64,000 nt of DNA, from NCBI RefSeq assembly GCF_001640805.2, contig NC_066842.1, positions 27,237,791 to 27,301,790 on the forward strand, read 5' to 3'. Below are positions 37,290 through 49,314 of the stretch, piece by piece. The DNA comes from Lates calcarifer (Eukaryota; Chordata; Actinopteri; Centropomidae). The position numbers and the translations under genes are program-made. Under the pieces are notes generated by a model. That model searched no databases and was not told the origin of the DNA. It saw only the letters and a list, made by a program, of their open reading frames with translations. How positions within the stretch are numbered: position 1 is the first letter of the stretch; each line of letters opens with the position of its first letter.

Positions 37290-37690
37290 ACATCATGTGG
37301 TATGACACATTCTGATTTGTCTTGTGAGAAGTCAATGATGGGGTCAGAATCTGGTGTACACAGTTTGAAACCATGGGATTCATTTGATTGTCAGAGCTGT
37401 AGGCTGTTGACATTAATGGCGTGGAGAGTAGTTTCTTGGCACACACTCGCCACTTCAACTGAGCATCAGTCAAATGGCCACAGTGTACCTTGGCATTGTT
37501 TCTGAACAGGTGCATCCCTTTATCCACACTCTATCCACACCAGTGTGTAATGTCACAAAGCACTCACTGTCTCAAAATGCTTCAGGGAACATGATGGAGA
37601 ATGATGACCTGCACACCCTAAGCAGTCTCAACCACACAGAGCACCTTTGGGTCTTGGGCTGCTCAGATGTGGGGTTTACCTTGTGCTAAC
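37290..37690 (+). pseudogene. Fragment of a decayed DNA-transposon transposase
   Basis: Segments near 37460-37650 (GGCATTGTTTCTGAACAGGT, TGCATCCCTTTAT, TGTAATGTCACAAAGCACTC, CAGAGCACCTTTGGG) match the order of a transposase region in a widespread fish repeat. The last segment translates to a Glu-His-Leu-Trp motif typical of DDE transposases. Frameshifts are present. It is probably the interior of the family whose ends lie at 21640-21882 and 26845-27050. Confidence 0.4.
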
Positions 37691-37839
37691 ACTGATTGAC
37701 CTACTTGACTTTTGTGGGCCTGAACCAGAAGCATTAGGGCATAATGCCTTGTTTTTGTTCCCACCAGAGAGGATGTAAAGTATTCTAATGGTCATCCACA
37801 TTTTTTTTCTACTTTTGATGCATAATGACAACCCTGTTC

Positions 37840-38560
37840 CCCAGAAATCACATAGAGGTCATTTGTCCCTAACCTCTGATATGACCCATTGGTGCGTAAC
37901 AGCAGCAGACATACCAGACCTTGGTCATCATGGTAACTATGTTACTAGTATGAGTGTACCAGCACCAAGTGTGCCAGACATTTGTTGTTATGGTAACAGA
38001 TAACTGTTACACAGTAAGGTTGAGCATTCATGGTTTGTTTAGATTTAGGCACAAAAAGTACTTGGTCTGGTTTAGGAGAAGATCATGGTTTGGGTTTAAA
38101 TAAGTGCTTCCTTAAGGTTAGAGGACCTTTGTGGTCATGGTAATAGTAATAACAGTCATGGAGAAGAGAAAGGTCACTTTGCCTTTCCCTTCCCCAAAGC
38201 CCACTGAACCAGTTCCATCCATCTGAAATGGATGAAGAATGGATCAAGACACATGAAGGGGGCCTGGAGGAGGAATCAGCAGTGGAGGAGACCTCAACTG
38301 GACAGCCTGGGGGCTGGGGAATCACTGAGGGAATCAACAAGCAGGACACCTAGCACAGACAGAAACTGGAGGGACTTGACACAGCCCAGGGGAGGATGGG
38401 TCCCCCAAAGAGCCAGGTTCCTCCTAAGGTTTCTCCCTCAGAGGGAGGTTTTCCTTGCCACAGTCGCCCACAATCACTGACAGGACAAAGATTTTTAGCT
38501 CCAGATAGATTTTTACTGTCCTGTCACCCTGTACAGATGATTGGCCCTTTCTGATTTAGC
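37840..38560 (+). repeat. Cluster of fish interspersed repeats
   Basis: Includes GTGCCAGACATTTGTTGTTA and TGGTAACA near 37970-37997 (a related copy lies near 55488-55516), TTAGGCACAAAAAGTACTTGG and AGATCATGGTTTGGG at about 38045-38096, and GGTTTCTCCCTCAGAGGGAG, TTTTCCTTGCCACAGTCGCC at about 38428-38468. These are typical teleost repeat tails; boundaries are approximate. Confidence 0.5.
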
Positions 38561-40740
38561 TTATGGCTTGCTCTCTGGGGAGAAGGTAAATAGATAACAG
38601 AGATCTTAAAAAAAAACTTTTTTAAAATTGTAATTACAATAAATAAATAATAAATATCTAATTGATATAATTAATAAATATAATAAAGAAATATAATAAA
38701 GTACCTGCAGAATCTGCAGTGTGACAGGTGTAAAAAGTGTGTTTGCTCAGGATAAATAGATAATAGATAAATAGATAATATCATATTTATTTATGTTTTT
38801 TCTCCAGACTTTAAGTTAGACTCAAACTCTCATAACACACTGTATTCACACATTAACACCAAATATGTGCATCCATGTATATTCACAGGAACAAAACCCT
38901 CAACATATCAAGTGCATGCACAGAGTGAAAACAAGCCTACACAAAGTCAAGCATAATTGATTCAGGCAGCTTGAGACAACACTCAGTCAATGTGTTTACT
39001 TTTCGTTTACATGGTTTGTAATAGTGGTACAGTGGTACAGTGGTTAGCACTATCACTACCTGTACTTAGGTAGTTTGTTCCAGCATCTTGGAGAAGTTCC
39101 TTCAGTTCCTCAGTGGACTCAGGCTGTCTCAGTGTCCTCTGTCTCTTCATGTAATCCCAGACTGACTCTGTGATGCTGAGATCAGGACTCCTTGTTCTTG
39201 TTGTCTCTGAGGACAGTTCTTTATGATGCTGACTGTGTGTTTGGACTCACTGTCCTGTTCTCCAATCAGACACCTTAATCTGTGAAGAAAATAGGGTAGT
39301 AAAATACTACTCACCACCTGTATCTGTAATTCATTCATATGATTGACTGAATGATCACATCTTCACAGCCTTACTTTCGATCTTCATAAATACTTCACCT
39401 CTCTTCATAAAGGATTCACCACTACTTCCTGTTTGGCACTGGCTGTTAATTGTGAGGTGCTGAATTACCCACTATGGACATAGCTCCTCAGATACTGACT
39501 TGCATAAAGCGCTCAGCAAACTCATTTTCCTCTTCCTTTTATTCACCCCCTCCACTGTCTTTCACCTGCTCTGCCCTCGTCCTCATTCTCATTTCAGTCC
39601 CGTCTGTATGTGTTCCCTCCCCACTTATCTGACATGTTACATTCCCTTCTGTTGCTCCTTGTGTCATGTCTCACTCTGTCTCTGCTCCATCATCATCAGG
39701 TGCCCTGACTCTGTGGTAATGCCCACCATCATGTCTGATACTGCTGACCATCATTACAGGCAGAAACAGTAAATCCTCAGGGGAGGCTGCCTGCTCATTG
39801 CCAGGAAGGCCCCTCCACAGGTCAGTGTGTGATAGGTGTTATTACAGACTGAAGGTGGAGAGTTGAAAAGAGAGAGCATGAAATGGTTTTCTCCCTTTCT
39901 GCTGTACTTTTCACATGCCTATTAAACTGTCACCAAGTGTTTATTTTGGCTACCGCAGGGAAGATGTAAAATATGACTAATATATTTTGCACGTTTTCCT
40001 CTCACAAGAATTTCGGATGGATTTCATTTGTGTTTTTCTTGCTCTTGGCGTCTGAATGGGTTCTAATACCCTTCAAATATACTATGATAATAATAAAACA
40101 AATCAATATTACTGTTATGGCTGCTATGTGCTCTCAGAAGCCATAATGTACCAACTCTGCATGAAATCCTTCTGAACAAGCTAAAGACAAACCTGGACCG
40201 ATACAGAGGAGTATCATTCAGCACAATGATATATACAATATCAGCATTAGAGCTCTGGTAAGGGTTTTAATGTATGTCTCTGGTACCGAGGCTCAAAATA
40301 GCAAAAGGAGTGTGATCTTATTAGTTTGAGAAGGTAGTGAGCACTGTATCAAACCAAGTGCACATATGGAGCTGAAAACAGTGTAAAACTCACCCTGATA
40401 CAAGGTGTCAGATAGGATCGCATCATCCATCCAGAGTATCAGCATCTTTTCAGCTTCCATGTTTTCAAAAGATTCCTAACTGATGATGCCACAGGATGAA
40501 TAAATAGTACTGTTTGTTCTACAAAATTTAAGCCATGCTGGCAGCACTGTTAGTCTGTTTGCCCACTATACCATCCATACTGAAATATCTCAACTACTAC
40601 TAGATAGAATGCCATGAAATCTTTTACAGACACAAGTCTCAGCCTTGTTCTAGCATATCTGTTAACTCACTTGAGGCAGTTTGGACAATAGATTAAGTAA
40701 AGCGTGAACTATTGTGTGGCCATTAAATTGTATTATATTG
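38561..40740. other. Intergenic sequence, no gene seen
   Basis: Very AT-rich at 38600-38800 (TAAATA and GATAAATA repeats), then non-coding-looking sequence. The ORFs at 39147-39338 and 39500-39772 show no recognisable motifs or splice context. Confidence 0.4.
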
Positions 40741-40742
40741 TA

Positions 40743-40780
40743 TTAGGGTTAGGGGGTTAGGATTAGGGTTATACCCTAAT
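40743..40780 (+). repeat. Short interstitial telomere-like repeat with inverted end
   Basis: About four degenerate copies of the vertebrate telomere unit (TTAGGGTTAGGGGGTTAGGA and TTAGGG) at 40743-40771 end in a perfect 8-bp inverted repeat, ATTAGGGT/ACCCTAAT, around a 3-base centre (40762-40780). Confidence 0.75.
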
Positions 40781-40999
40781 AAAGGATGTGCACTGATTTC
40801 AGACCAGGTCCTGTTCAGCTGAATCTTTCAAATGGAAACTGCTCTGAACATATAAATAAATAAGATCAAATGACATAGTAAGTAATATATATGTATAATC
40901 ATTCCAAAAGTTTCCAAGTTTACTTGATTGTTGTTTATTTGGTCATTAATGCTTAATGTAATAGAGAAATACTTTTCCACAAAGAATTCAAATACCTTG

Positions 41000-41305
41000 T
41001 TACAATACTTTACTTGATATGATCAATCTGTCTTTATTAGCAGGTTATGTACCAGAGTTTTTTAAAGTAGCGTTACTTAAACCTCTGCTTAAAAAGCCTA
41101 GCCCTGATTCAGGTGTATTATCTAACTATAAACCCTATCTAACCTTCCCTTTCTCTCTAAGATCCTTGAGAACACAGTCACAATCAAGTGTGTATGACTT
41201 TCTACTTTTGAGGACTTTCAGTCAGGATTACATCATAGCATGGAGACAGCACTGGTGAAAGTTACAAATGACCTCCTAATTGCATCAGACAAAGGACTTG
41301 TCATC
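41000..41305 (+). mobile_element. L2-type LINE reverse transcriptase fragment
   Basis: Plus-strand reading gives INLSLLAGYVPEFFKVALLK, PLLKKPSPDSGVLSNYKP, then after a frame change METALVKVTNDLLIASDKGL. These are consecutive blocks of an L2-clade reverse transcriptase. Only this part remains. Confidence 0.8.
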
Positions 41306-43673
41306 AGGAAACACTTTGTAAACTTCAGTTGTTTCCCGGCCTCCAGCTCCAATGAAAGGAATCTCTGAGTTATCTCTAATCAGGATACGCCTTCTGTTAG
41401 GTTTCAGTAAACCACTGTGTGATATACCTCATTTTAAGCTTGGTAATTTTGTGTGAAGATGTTTTATTTGTTTGTTTTGCGGAGATGTGCCTGAGAACCA
41501 AAATAAATGTATGTTATTAGTATTGATTATTAGTATCAAGGCCAGATTAGCTTCTAACGTTGTGTGCTGGGAATCTCAGAGCTTCATCAGCAGGTCCCAC
41601 TGGGCCCTCACTGAGATGAAACATTGTTTAATTTCACAGTTTCAGTCTCTAACACATTCTACATTGTAATCATGTTTATTTTGATGATGTTTTTCAGTCC
41701 TGCTAAAGAAAGAGAAAGTTGCGCATTTCACTTACCTTGAAAATATAAAGTTTGTATTAAATCATACCAAATTAAAATCCCAACAGAAATCTTCTTGCAG
41801 GTATCAAGGAGAACATCTAATCACATTGCAGATAGGGGCTGTGATGTGGCACACATACATTCATTCTAAATAACACCAATATTCCTGTTGGGCAACATAT
41901 AAAGGGTTTGTGCAGACTACTCCTTTAGGATTGTATCTGAAGAATGATATATATACACATAATATTACTAGCATCTGAATTGAGGGATGCTGGTGTGGTC
42001 AAAATTTTGTGGTACATGTTGCACCATGCCGCTTGCTTAATTCAACCTATTTAGCTGAGATGTTACTCCACATATTTATATTTCACATTCAACCCTATCT
42101 TTTAAAATGATGTTCTTATAAACTACAAAGGCAAATAGATTTTGTAGGGAAATTGTGCCTGGATTATGTTTTTTATTAACATAATGAGGATATGTAGTTA
42201 ATTGACATATTTGGCAAGCAACAAATGCATTTATACTGAAAATATCACAGACAACAGATTTGTTTTATGTGAAAATACCTGATCCTGCAGTGCAATACCC
42301 ACCTGTTGTACATTTGCTTTATTACACTTTTTGTGGTTGTGTTTGGCCACTCACAGCTGTTTGGTAAAAGGTTAATGAGAGATCTGGTTCTAATCTGATA
42401 TTTAGTCATTATTCTATTCTATTATCTAGCAGGCTTCAATCACCAAACATTTTTTGCCTACTTGCCCTCATCAGGGTGGTGTCTGAGGTTCATTCTGGCT
42501 TCCTCATATATGGCCTATGAATTAGTCATGTGACCTATAAAGGTAAGGAAAATCAACTTTAACTTCTGTGTCCTTTATCATGAAATAATGGGAAACCATT
42601 AAAATTCAGGTCATGATTGAAATGAAAAATTTACTTGTATTGGGGCTTTATTTATGTAACATTAAAGTTAATTAAAGTTAATTAATTAATTAGAAATTTA
42701 AATATGTTCATTTAGGCATTTAAGAAGCTCATTTTCAGAATGATTAGCAGTGAGATCTGTGTATCTGTGGTATACTTCTCTGCACCACTGATTTATTAGG
42801 GGGAAAAGCTTGTTTGACTGTGTGTCACAGATTAGGATGATTTTTAAACAAGTACCTTTAAAAAATAACCCAAGATGCTTAAATCTGCTCTTGTACAAGT
42901 CTTAATTTATGTCCCAGTTCCAGAAACATATTGTACAGAACAACTGCAGCTCAGCCCATTACTGGGGCTTTCTGTAATCTGTATTATTGTCTGCCTGTTA
43001 TTATGATAGGGTTTTGAAATGGATGTGGTACACAGAGGGGACACTGTTCCCACACTCTGTTTTGTTACACAGTGATCTAACAAATGAGTCTAGCTGCAGT
43101 ACAAACCAAGGCAGCATCTTCGTTCACACTCAAATCCAAGGGTCCCATCAAGACATGAACATGTATTATATAGATATGAGATGGTGTAAACAACACAAAC
43201 ATATCATCAAACAAAACAGCAGCAATGGCCCGTGAATGGCCAATAAAAACCAGTAAACTGGGGTTGTTTCTTTAATACAGACTGTACAGTATAGACTGAA
43301 TTATTTCACTTCAACACATGACTGACTGCTGGCAAACAGTGTGGCAGGTTAATAGTAAATATTTCTATATAACACAGTCTGATCAACATCGTGTTCAGGC
43401 TGCTAACAAGTATAAACAATGGAGATTATGCCAGAATTCCATCATTTACATCTTGTTTTGTTTCTTTTATTTGTCTAATTTGTGTGATATATATACCTCC
43501 AGTGTGTACAATGCAGCCACTTAATGTAAATCAGTATAGATCTCCAGCTTACTTAATATAGTCAAATCAGCTGCACCATCTAATCTTTACAGTCACATTC
43601 AGATCAGATGTCAGGCGTCAAGTGACTTGAAAGAAAGACTGCAAGTAGTGTCTGATTTGGATTCCTTTCTTCA

Positions 43674-43674
<1 letters not shown>
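41306..43674. other. Intergenic sequence, no gene seen
   Basis: AT-rich with an AATTAATTAATTA patch near 42668-42692. No exon-like segment could be supported on either strand. Confidence 0.4.

Positions 43675-43704
<30 letters not shown>
43675..43704 (+). repeat. (CA)n microsatellite abutting the left end of the TGGGGAC element
   Basis: An uninterrupted CA run that stops exactly where the element-like sequence TACTGGTTTCCATC begins. A second (CA)n tract starts at the element's other end (49251). Confidence 0.9.
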
Positions 43705-43707
<3 letters not shown>

Positions 43708-44278
43708 TGGTTTCCATCTTGTATGGGGACCACATTTCTGATCATCACTTGTGGGGACCACCATTTCTAGAGGTTGTAGAGGGCTGAAAAAAATCAGGTA
43801 AACCAATCACAGCCTTGTTAGCTCATACACGCGTTTAAACACCTGAAATGATGAAGTAATGGTTGGAGCGTGTTCAGTGGGGACCTCTGAAAAATCCAGT
43901 GAACATTATTGATGGGGACCTCATTAACATATTATTTGCATAATTCACACAAATTCCCATGTGTTTAGTGGGGACCTCATAATAACAATATGCCTATTAC
44001 TAATGACAAAATGACACATGATATGCATCTCTTATTAAATAATAAATAATTAATAATATTGCATTTGTTGAAAGAAAAGTTTAATCTGCAAATTTGTAGA
44101 AAAAATACAGGTGTAGTAAATCAATATCAAATTTTGAAATTTAGCTCAGCTTACTTCCTCATAGTTTATGTAAAGACATAGTATGAGGCCAGAAAATGGT
44201 GCTACTGATACAAAGCATAGTGCTGTTTGCTGTGCATGTAGTCAACTGCACAACACAGCAGAAATAGGATAATACATA

Positions 44279-44498
44279 TTAAAAAAAATAAAAATGGAAG
44301 GCAACTTTTACATGCCTGTAGGCCGTAATGTGGTTATAAATGAAGAATTTCAGTTTCTGCTGCTCCCAGTTCAGCCCATAAATACTTCTCACAGTCAGTT
44401 GACGCTGGTACAAGATGTGATGAATCGATTCATGCGCCTTTCCATCATCTGCACATCTGTTTGCTGCCAGGATGTTTTCTTCATCTGGGTGGCCTAAC
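44279..44498 (-). other. Exon-like ORF c, possible terminal exon
   Basis: Acceptor TATCTTTAAG followed by an open frame containing LGHPDEENILAANRCADDGK and LTVRSIYGLNWEQQKLKFF, ending near 44279. A second frame from an acceptor five bases further in reads ATQMKKTSWQQTDVQMMERR and stops within 32 codons. Which is used, if either, cannot be decided. I recognise no family. Confidence 0.3.
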
Positions 44499-45818
44499 CT
44501 TAAAGATAAAAAATAAAAATTCAAGATTTTCATGAAGATATATAATTTACAGTTACTACAGAATGTTGACAATACAGAGTTAATGTATCATTTGTTAATC
44601 AATAGTATAGAATTGCCTTGTAAGTATATTTGAGCTACATCATTTAACTAATGAATCAGCATTTTTTGAACTTTTTTTTCTGTTGACTCCTGATACTGAT
44701 GTTACTGACAAAAATCTGTCATGGAGTTAGAGCAGATTTGATTTAAGTACACTGTGAATTATGTTCTAGTTAGCTATATCAATGTATCTTAATTGAGAAC
44801 TTACTATGACACTTTTAGTCTGTCTCAGTGGGATGACACTCTACGTTTTGCTTTGAAATTCTGTCACAATTTGTTCACAAGAGCAACAGTATAAACAACA
44901 TTTTACATTATTATAGTATTTGCTATTTAGAAATAAGATTAAAAGCTCAAAGATGTGATACATGCCATCTTAAATAAAGCAGATTTTGTGTGGACATTTA
45001 ACGCAGTTTGCCAAGAAAAAAAATCTTTGAGAAGGTTAAATTCTGCCCTAAATATGCCACTCCTACTAACCTTCTACATGCGTTACATTAAACTGTTAAA
45101 TGTACTAATTAACATGACTCCTGCCCAGCCAGTACCTGTCAGAATAAAACAGGCTTTATGGGGACCATTCACACACAGTGTTACAGTTACTTGTGGGGAC
45201 CAGTTTTGGCCACGTTTTCACACAGTTTCTACTCAGATGCTGACTGAATGTGTGTTGTGGGGACACCGTAAGTGTCCAAAACAAAGTAATAATTAGCTAA
45301 GAAAAAAAAATCATATGAAGATTAAATTCTACTCTAAACATGCCACTACCACTAACCTTCTACATGCATTACTTTAAGCTGTTAAATGTATTGATTAAGA
45401 TCATTCCTGCCCAGCCAATATGTGTTTGAATAAAACAGGCTTTGTGGGGACCTTTCACACACAGTGTTACAGTTACTTGTGGGGACCAGTTTTGGCCATG
45501 TTTTCACACAGTTTCTACTCAGACGCTGACTGAATATGTGTTGTGGGGACACCGTAAGTGTCCAAAACAAAGTAATAATTAGCTAAGAAAAAAGATTCCT
45601 GTGAAGGTAAAATTCTGCCCTAAACATGCCACTACCACTAACCTTCTATATGCAGTTCATTAAACTGTCTGGTATATTGATTCACACTAGATTATCATCA
45701 CAATACACTTAATTTCCAGTGTAAACTGCCTAAAAAAGCAAAAATATTAAAAGAAAGAATAATAAAATAACAAAGACAGACTGTAGAAGTAAACCTTAAG
45801 TGATGAACATGAATGTAC

Positions 45819-45925
45819 CTGTTGAGGAGAGTTGTTTGGACCTGTAGCATCATCTCTCTGAGTCTTTGGCATAGTGAAGGATGGAAATCAACCACTGCTA
45901 TGGAATCAGCTGCAGTGCTGGTTGT
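45819..45925 (-). other. Exon-like ORF b, copy 1
   Basis: The copy nearest ORF c. Its phase (two bases left over, AG) joins in frame with ORF c when the acceptor TTTAAG at 44499 is used, giving Asn-Arg-Leu-Gly-His-Pro at the junction. Confidence 0.35.
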
Positions 45926-46829
45926 CTGTAAATACATATTTTATGACATAATTTTAGAAAATAAAACCACAAGGCACAAATGGTCACTTGGATGTAAAGA
46001 CTGCATAACATGCAAATAGATTGACCACCTGTTCAGACAAAATCTCTGAGATACATGCCATCATAAAACACACTTGGAAGAAAAAAATAATCGAATCCAT
46101 ACTGAAATATTTCTTCTCGCCCAGCCATGCTCTATCTGCATTCACACACTTTGAATAAAACAGGCTTTGTGGGGACCTTTCACACACAGTGTTACAGTTA
46201 CTTGTGGGGACCAGTTTTGGCCATGTTTTCACACAGTTTCTACTCAGACGCTGACTGAATGTGTGTTGTGGGGACACCGTAAGTGTCCAAAACAAAGTAA
46301 TAATTAGCTAAGAAAAAAAAATCATATGAAGGTTAAATTCTACCCTAAACATGCCACTACCACTAACCTTCTACATGCATTACTTTAAGCTGTTAAATGT
46401 ATTGATTAAGATCATTCCTGCCCAGCCAATATGTGTTTGAATAAAACAGGCTTTGTGGGGACCTTTCACACACAGTGTTACAGTTACTTGTGGGGACCAG
46501 TTTTGGCCATGTTTTCACACAGTTTCTAGTCAGACGCTGACTGAATGTGTGTTGTGGGGACACCGTAAGTGTCCAAAACAAAGTAATAATAAGCTAAGAA
46601 AAAAGATTCCTGTGAAGGTAAAATTCTGCCCTAAACATGCCACTACCACTAACCTTCTATATGCAGTTCATTAAACTGTCTGGTATATTGATTCACACTA
46701 GATTATCATCACAATACACTTAATTTCCAGTGTAAACTGCCTAAAAAAGCAAAAATATTAAAAGAAAGAATAATAAAATAACAAAGACAGACTGTAGAAG
46801 TAAACCTTAAGTGATGAACATGAATGTAC

Positions 46830-46936
46830 CTGTTGAGGAGAGTTGTTTGGACCTGTAGCATCATCTCTCTGAGTCTTTGGCATAGTGAAGGATGGAAATC
46901 AACCACTGCTATGGAATCAGCTGCAGTGCTGGTTGT
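46830..46936 (-). other. Exon-like ORF b, copy 2
   Basis: Identical in translation and splice-site context to the copies in the neighbouring tandem units. It presumably arose by unit duplication; at most one copy can be used per transcript. Confidence 0.35.
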
Positions 46937-47698
46937 CTGTAAATACATATTTTATGACATAATTTTAGAAAATAAACCACAAGGCACAAATGGTCACTTG
47001 GATGTAAAGACTGCATAACATGCAAATAGATTGACCACCTGTTCAGACAAAATCTCTGAGATACATGCCGTCATAAAACACACTTGGAAGAAAAAAATAA
47101 TCGAATCCATACTGAAATATTTCTTCTCGCCCAGCCATGCTCTATCTGCATTCACACACTTTGAATAAAACAGGCTTTGTGGGGACCTTTCACACACAGT
47201 GTTACAGTTACTTGTGGGGACCAGTTTTGGCCAAGAAAAAAAAAATCAAATCCATACTGAAATATTTCTTCTCGCCCAGCCATGCTCTATCTGCATTCAC
47301 ACACTTTGAATAAAACAGGCTTTGTGGGGACCTTTCACACACAGTGTTACAGTTACTTGTGGGGACCAGTTTTGGCCATGTTTTCACACAGTTTCTAGTC
47401 AGACGCTGACTGAATGTGTGTTGTGGGGACACCGTAAGTGTCCAACACAAAGTAATAATAAGCTAAGGAAAAAGATTCCTGTGAAGGTCAAATTCTGCCC
47501 TAAACATGCCACTACCACTAACCTTCTATATGCAGTTCATTAAACTGTCTGGTATATTGATTCACACTAGATTATCATCACAATACACTTAATTTCCAGT
47601 GTAAACTGCCTAAAAAAGCAAAAATATTAAAAGAAAGAATAACAAAATAACAAAGACAGACTGTAGAAGTAAACCTTAAGTGATGAACATGAATGTAC

Positions 47699-47805
47699 CT
47701 GTTGAGGAGAGTTGTTTGGACCTGTAGCATCATCTCTCTGAGTCTTTGGCATAGTGAAGGATGGAAATCAACCACTGCTATGGAATCAGCTGCAGTGCTG
47801 GTTGT
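47699..47805 (-). other. Exon-like ORF b, copy 3
   Basis: A 107-base segment on the minus strand between acceptor TATTTACAG and donor CAACAG|GTACAT. It encodes TTSTAADSIAVVDFHPSL followed by CQRLREMMLQVQTTLLN. Copy 3 lies nearest ORF a. Because 107 is not a multiple of three, no two copies can be spliced together in frame. Confidence 0.35.
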
Positions 47806-48707
47806 CTGTAAATACATATTTTATGACATAATTTTAGAAAATAAAACCACAAGACACAAATGGTCACTTGGATGTAAAGACTGCAGATGTGCAGAATCAT
47901 ATTTCCAGGGAGAATTTAAGTACTTTTTGAACCTAACTTACTGCATCAGACAACTTCGCCTTACAAATCCTTAATTAATTCAACGAGATTACGCTGAAAA
48001 CCTTAATCCCTGTTTTAGGTAGCTTAGGTAGATAACTAGATATCTAGTTAGTGTACTTTCAGACACAGTAAACATGATGTTTGGCCAGCATCCAATAACA
48101 TTCAAGTAGTGTGGTGCATACATTTACTCATAACATATAAAAATTGTGTTGGGTTTCATTTGATATATCTCACAGAGTCACAGACACTTACTGAACAATT
48201 TTAAGCACCTCACAGCCCACTGCATTATGTTTTCAGCCTTGAAAACATAATGGGCTTTGATGGGGATGTAGAACAAAGTTAGCATTGTTAATGTTAAGGG
48301 TGCTTCCTGCACAGTTTCAAATTAAAAGCTTCACAACGGAAGTCTCAGAGAAATGGCATTTAATATTTTTGTGTAAAAGCACTTTGGTCAAAGCTTGTTG
48401 TTTTTTCTAGCTACCTTATAAATTCACTTTTACCTAACATCAGTACAAATATTGATCCTAAATTCATAGGGAAACAAAAATCACATTTACATCTATAAAA
48501 GCTAGAATTTCACCATATAAGCCTATCATCCGAGATTGAACAATTTAGCTAAAGATCTAACTGTATCTTTTTAGTGTGCATTAATTTATTCACACCAAAA
48601 TGCATGCAACTAATTGGAAAAACATAGTAAAACATTTCAGAATCACAATCAGAAACAGAATCAGATAAAGTAACATTTAAAGTCTACACACGGCCTCTCT
48701 AGCTAGT

Positions 48708-48725
48708 GCTAGCGCTAGCGCTAGC
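48708..48725. repeat. 18-bp perfect palindrome of GCTAGC units
   Basis: Three back-to-back GCTAGC hexamers form an 18-bp self-complementary block within a longer AGCTAG-rich patch, inside the TGGGGAC composite. Confidence 0.9.
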
Positions 48726-48813
48726 TAGCTATTCTGCTAACCAATGAAAGCTAATCAACTTAATTTGATAGTTGAATAGTGGTCATTCTGGTTTGTCATA
48801 CAAATGTGCTTAC

Positions 48814-48922
48814 CTTGTGTTTCACTTTTGCTCCTTTGCAAAAATTCCAAGGTCATAAACTGGTATATCTTCTGTAAATAATCCATCTCTTCATCCACCG
48901 TGTGGATTGCAGCCTGTAACAT
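48814..48922 (-). other. Exon-like ORF a, possible first coding exon of an unknown gene
   Basis: On the minus strand ATG opens 36 codons (MLQAAIHTVDEEMDYLQKIY, then QFMTLEFLQRSKSETQ) followed by donor AAG|GTAAGC. The peptide looks amphipathic and helical. I recognise no family. It ends in phase 1, which does not join in frame to ORF b, so a further exon or a different arrangement would be needed. Confidence 0.35.
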
Positions 48923-49249
48923 GCTGGTAAAATCCTTCCTTATGGGGACAAGGAAGTGGGCAGTGCCCAGCCATATTTGGAATAAGTGTGTGTGTGGAGC
49001 AGCGAGTGCACTACCAGTCCCAAACTACGAGGGGCGAAAGTGAGCACTCCACACACACACACACTGACTGAAAAACATGTGTGATGGGCCAATGCTAAAA
49101 ATCACACAGGCACCTTCAGAATAGCTCCTGCACTCATTTAATAGGGCTTCCCTCATGGGGACCTGATTTTTTGTCCCCACACCGTCAGAGGTCCCCATGA
49201 CGTGACTGTGTAAACAGATTTTTGTCCCCACAACGTGATGATTACCAGA

Positions 49250-49250
<1 letters not shown>

Positions 49251-49310
<60 letters not shown>
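49251..49310 (+). repeat. (CA)n(TA)n microsatellite at the right end of the TGGGGAC element
   Basis: About 20 bases of CA repeat followed by about 40 bases of TA repeat. The junction with the element is sharp at 49250/49251. Confidence 0.95.

Positions 49311-49314
<4 letters not shown>

Larger units (their letters stand above)
45142..47890 (+). repeat. Three tandem units of about 1 kb (third unit shorter)
   Basis: Each unit contains two copies of an AATAAAACAGGCTTTxTGGG module (starts near 45143, 45428, 46152, 46439, 47162, 47308) followed by a block with an exon-like ORF. The ORF block recurs 1,011 bp apart between units 1 and 2 and 869 bp apart between units 2 and 3. Unit 3 has a truncated first module. 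The 79-residue ORFs spanning the blocks are identical in translation in all three units, so the duplication is recent. Confidence 0.95.
43705..49250. mobile_element. TGGGGAC-rich composite element with inverted ends, probable large DNA transposon
   Basis: Left end TACTGGTTTCCATCTTGTAT followed by GGGGAC resembles the reverse complement of the right end, TTCTGGTAATCATCACGTTG followed by TGGGGAC. An inner copy near 43735 (TTCTGATCATCACTTG, TGGGGAC) matches the right end better. Both outer ends sit in (CA)n. The word TGGGGAC recurs many times between them. The interior holds three tandem units and exon-like minus-strand ORFs. Inverted ends plus subterminal repeats suggest a DNA transposon about 5.5 kb long. 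No recognisable transposase was found, so family and autonomy are unknown; a simple tandem-repeat locus next to two related short repeats is the alternative. Confidence 0.5.

Noticed and set aside
45382..47450. Repeated minus-strand ORFs beginning Met-Phe-Trp-Thr-Leu or Met-Cys-Trp-Thr-Leu
   Set aside because: They run through the TGGGGAC modules of the tandem array, vary in length between copies, and lack consistent splice or stop positions, so they are probably non-coding.
47930..47992. A possible extra exon between ORF a and ORF b (acceptor TTTTCAG, donor GCA|GTAAGT)
   Set aside because: It has a stop codon in every frame compatible with phase 1 from ORF a, so it does not bridge a and b.
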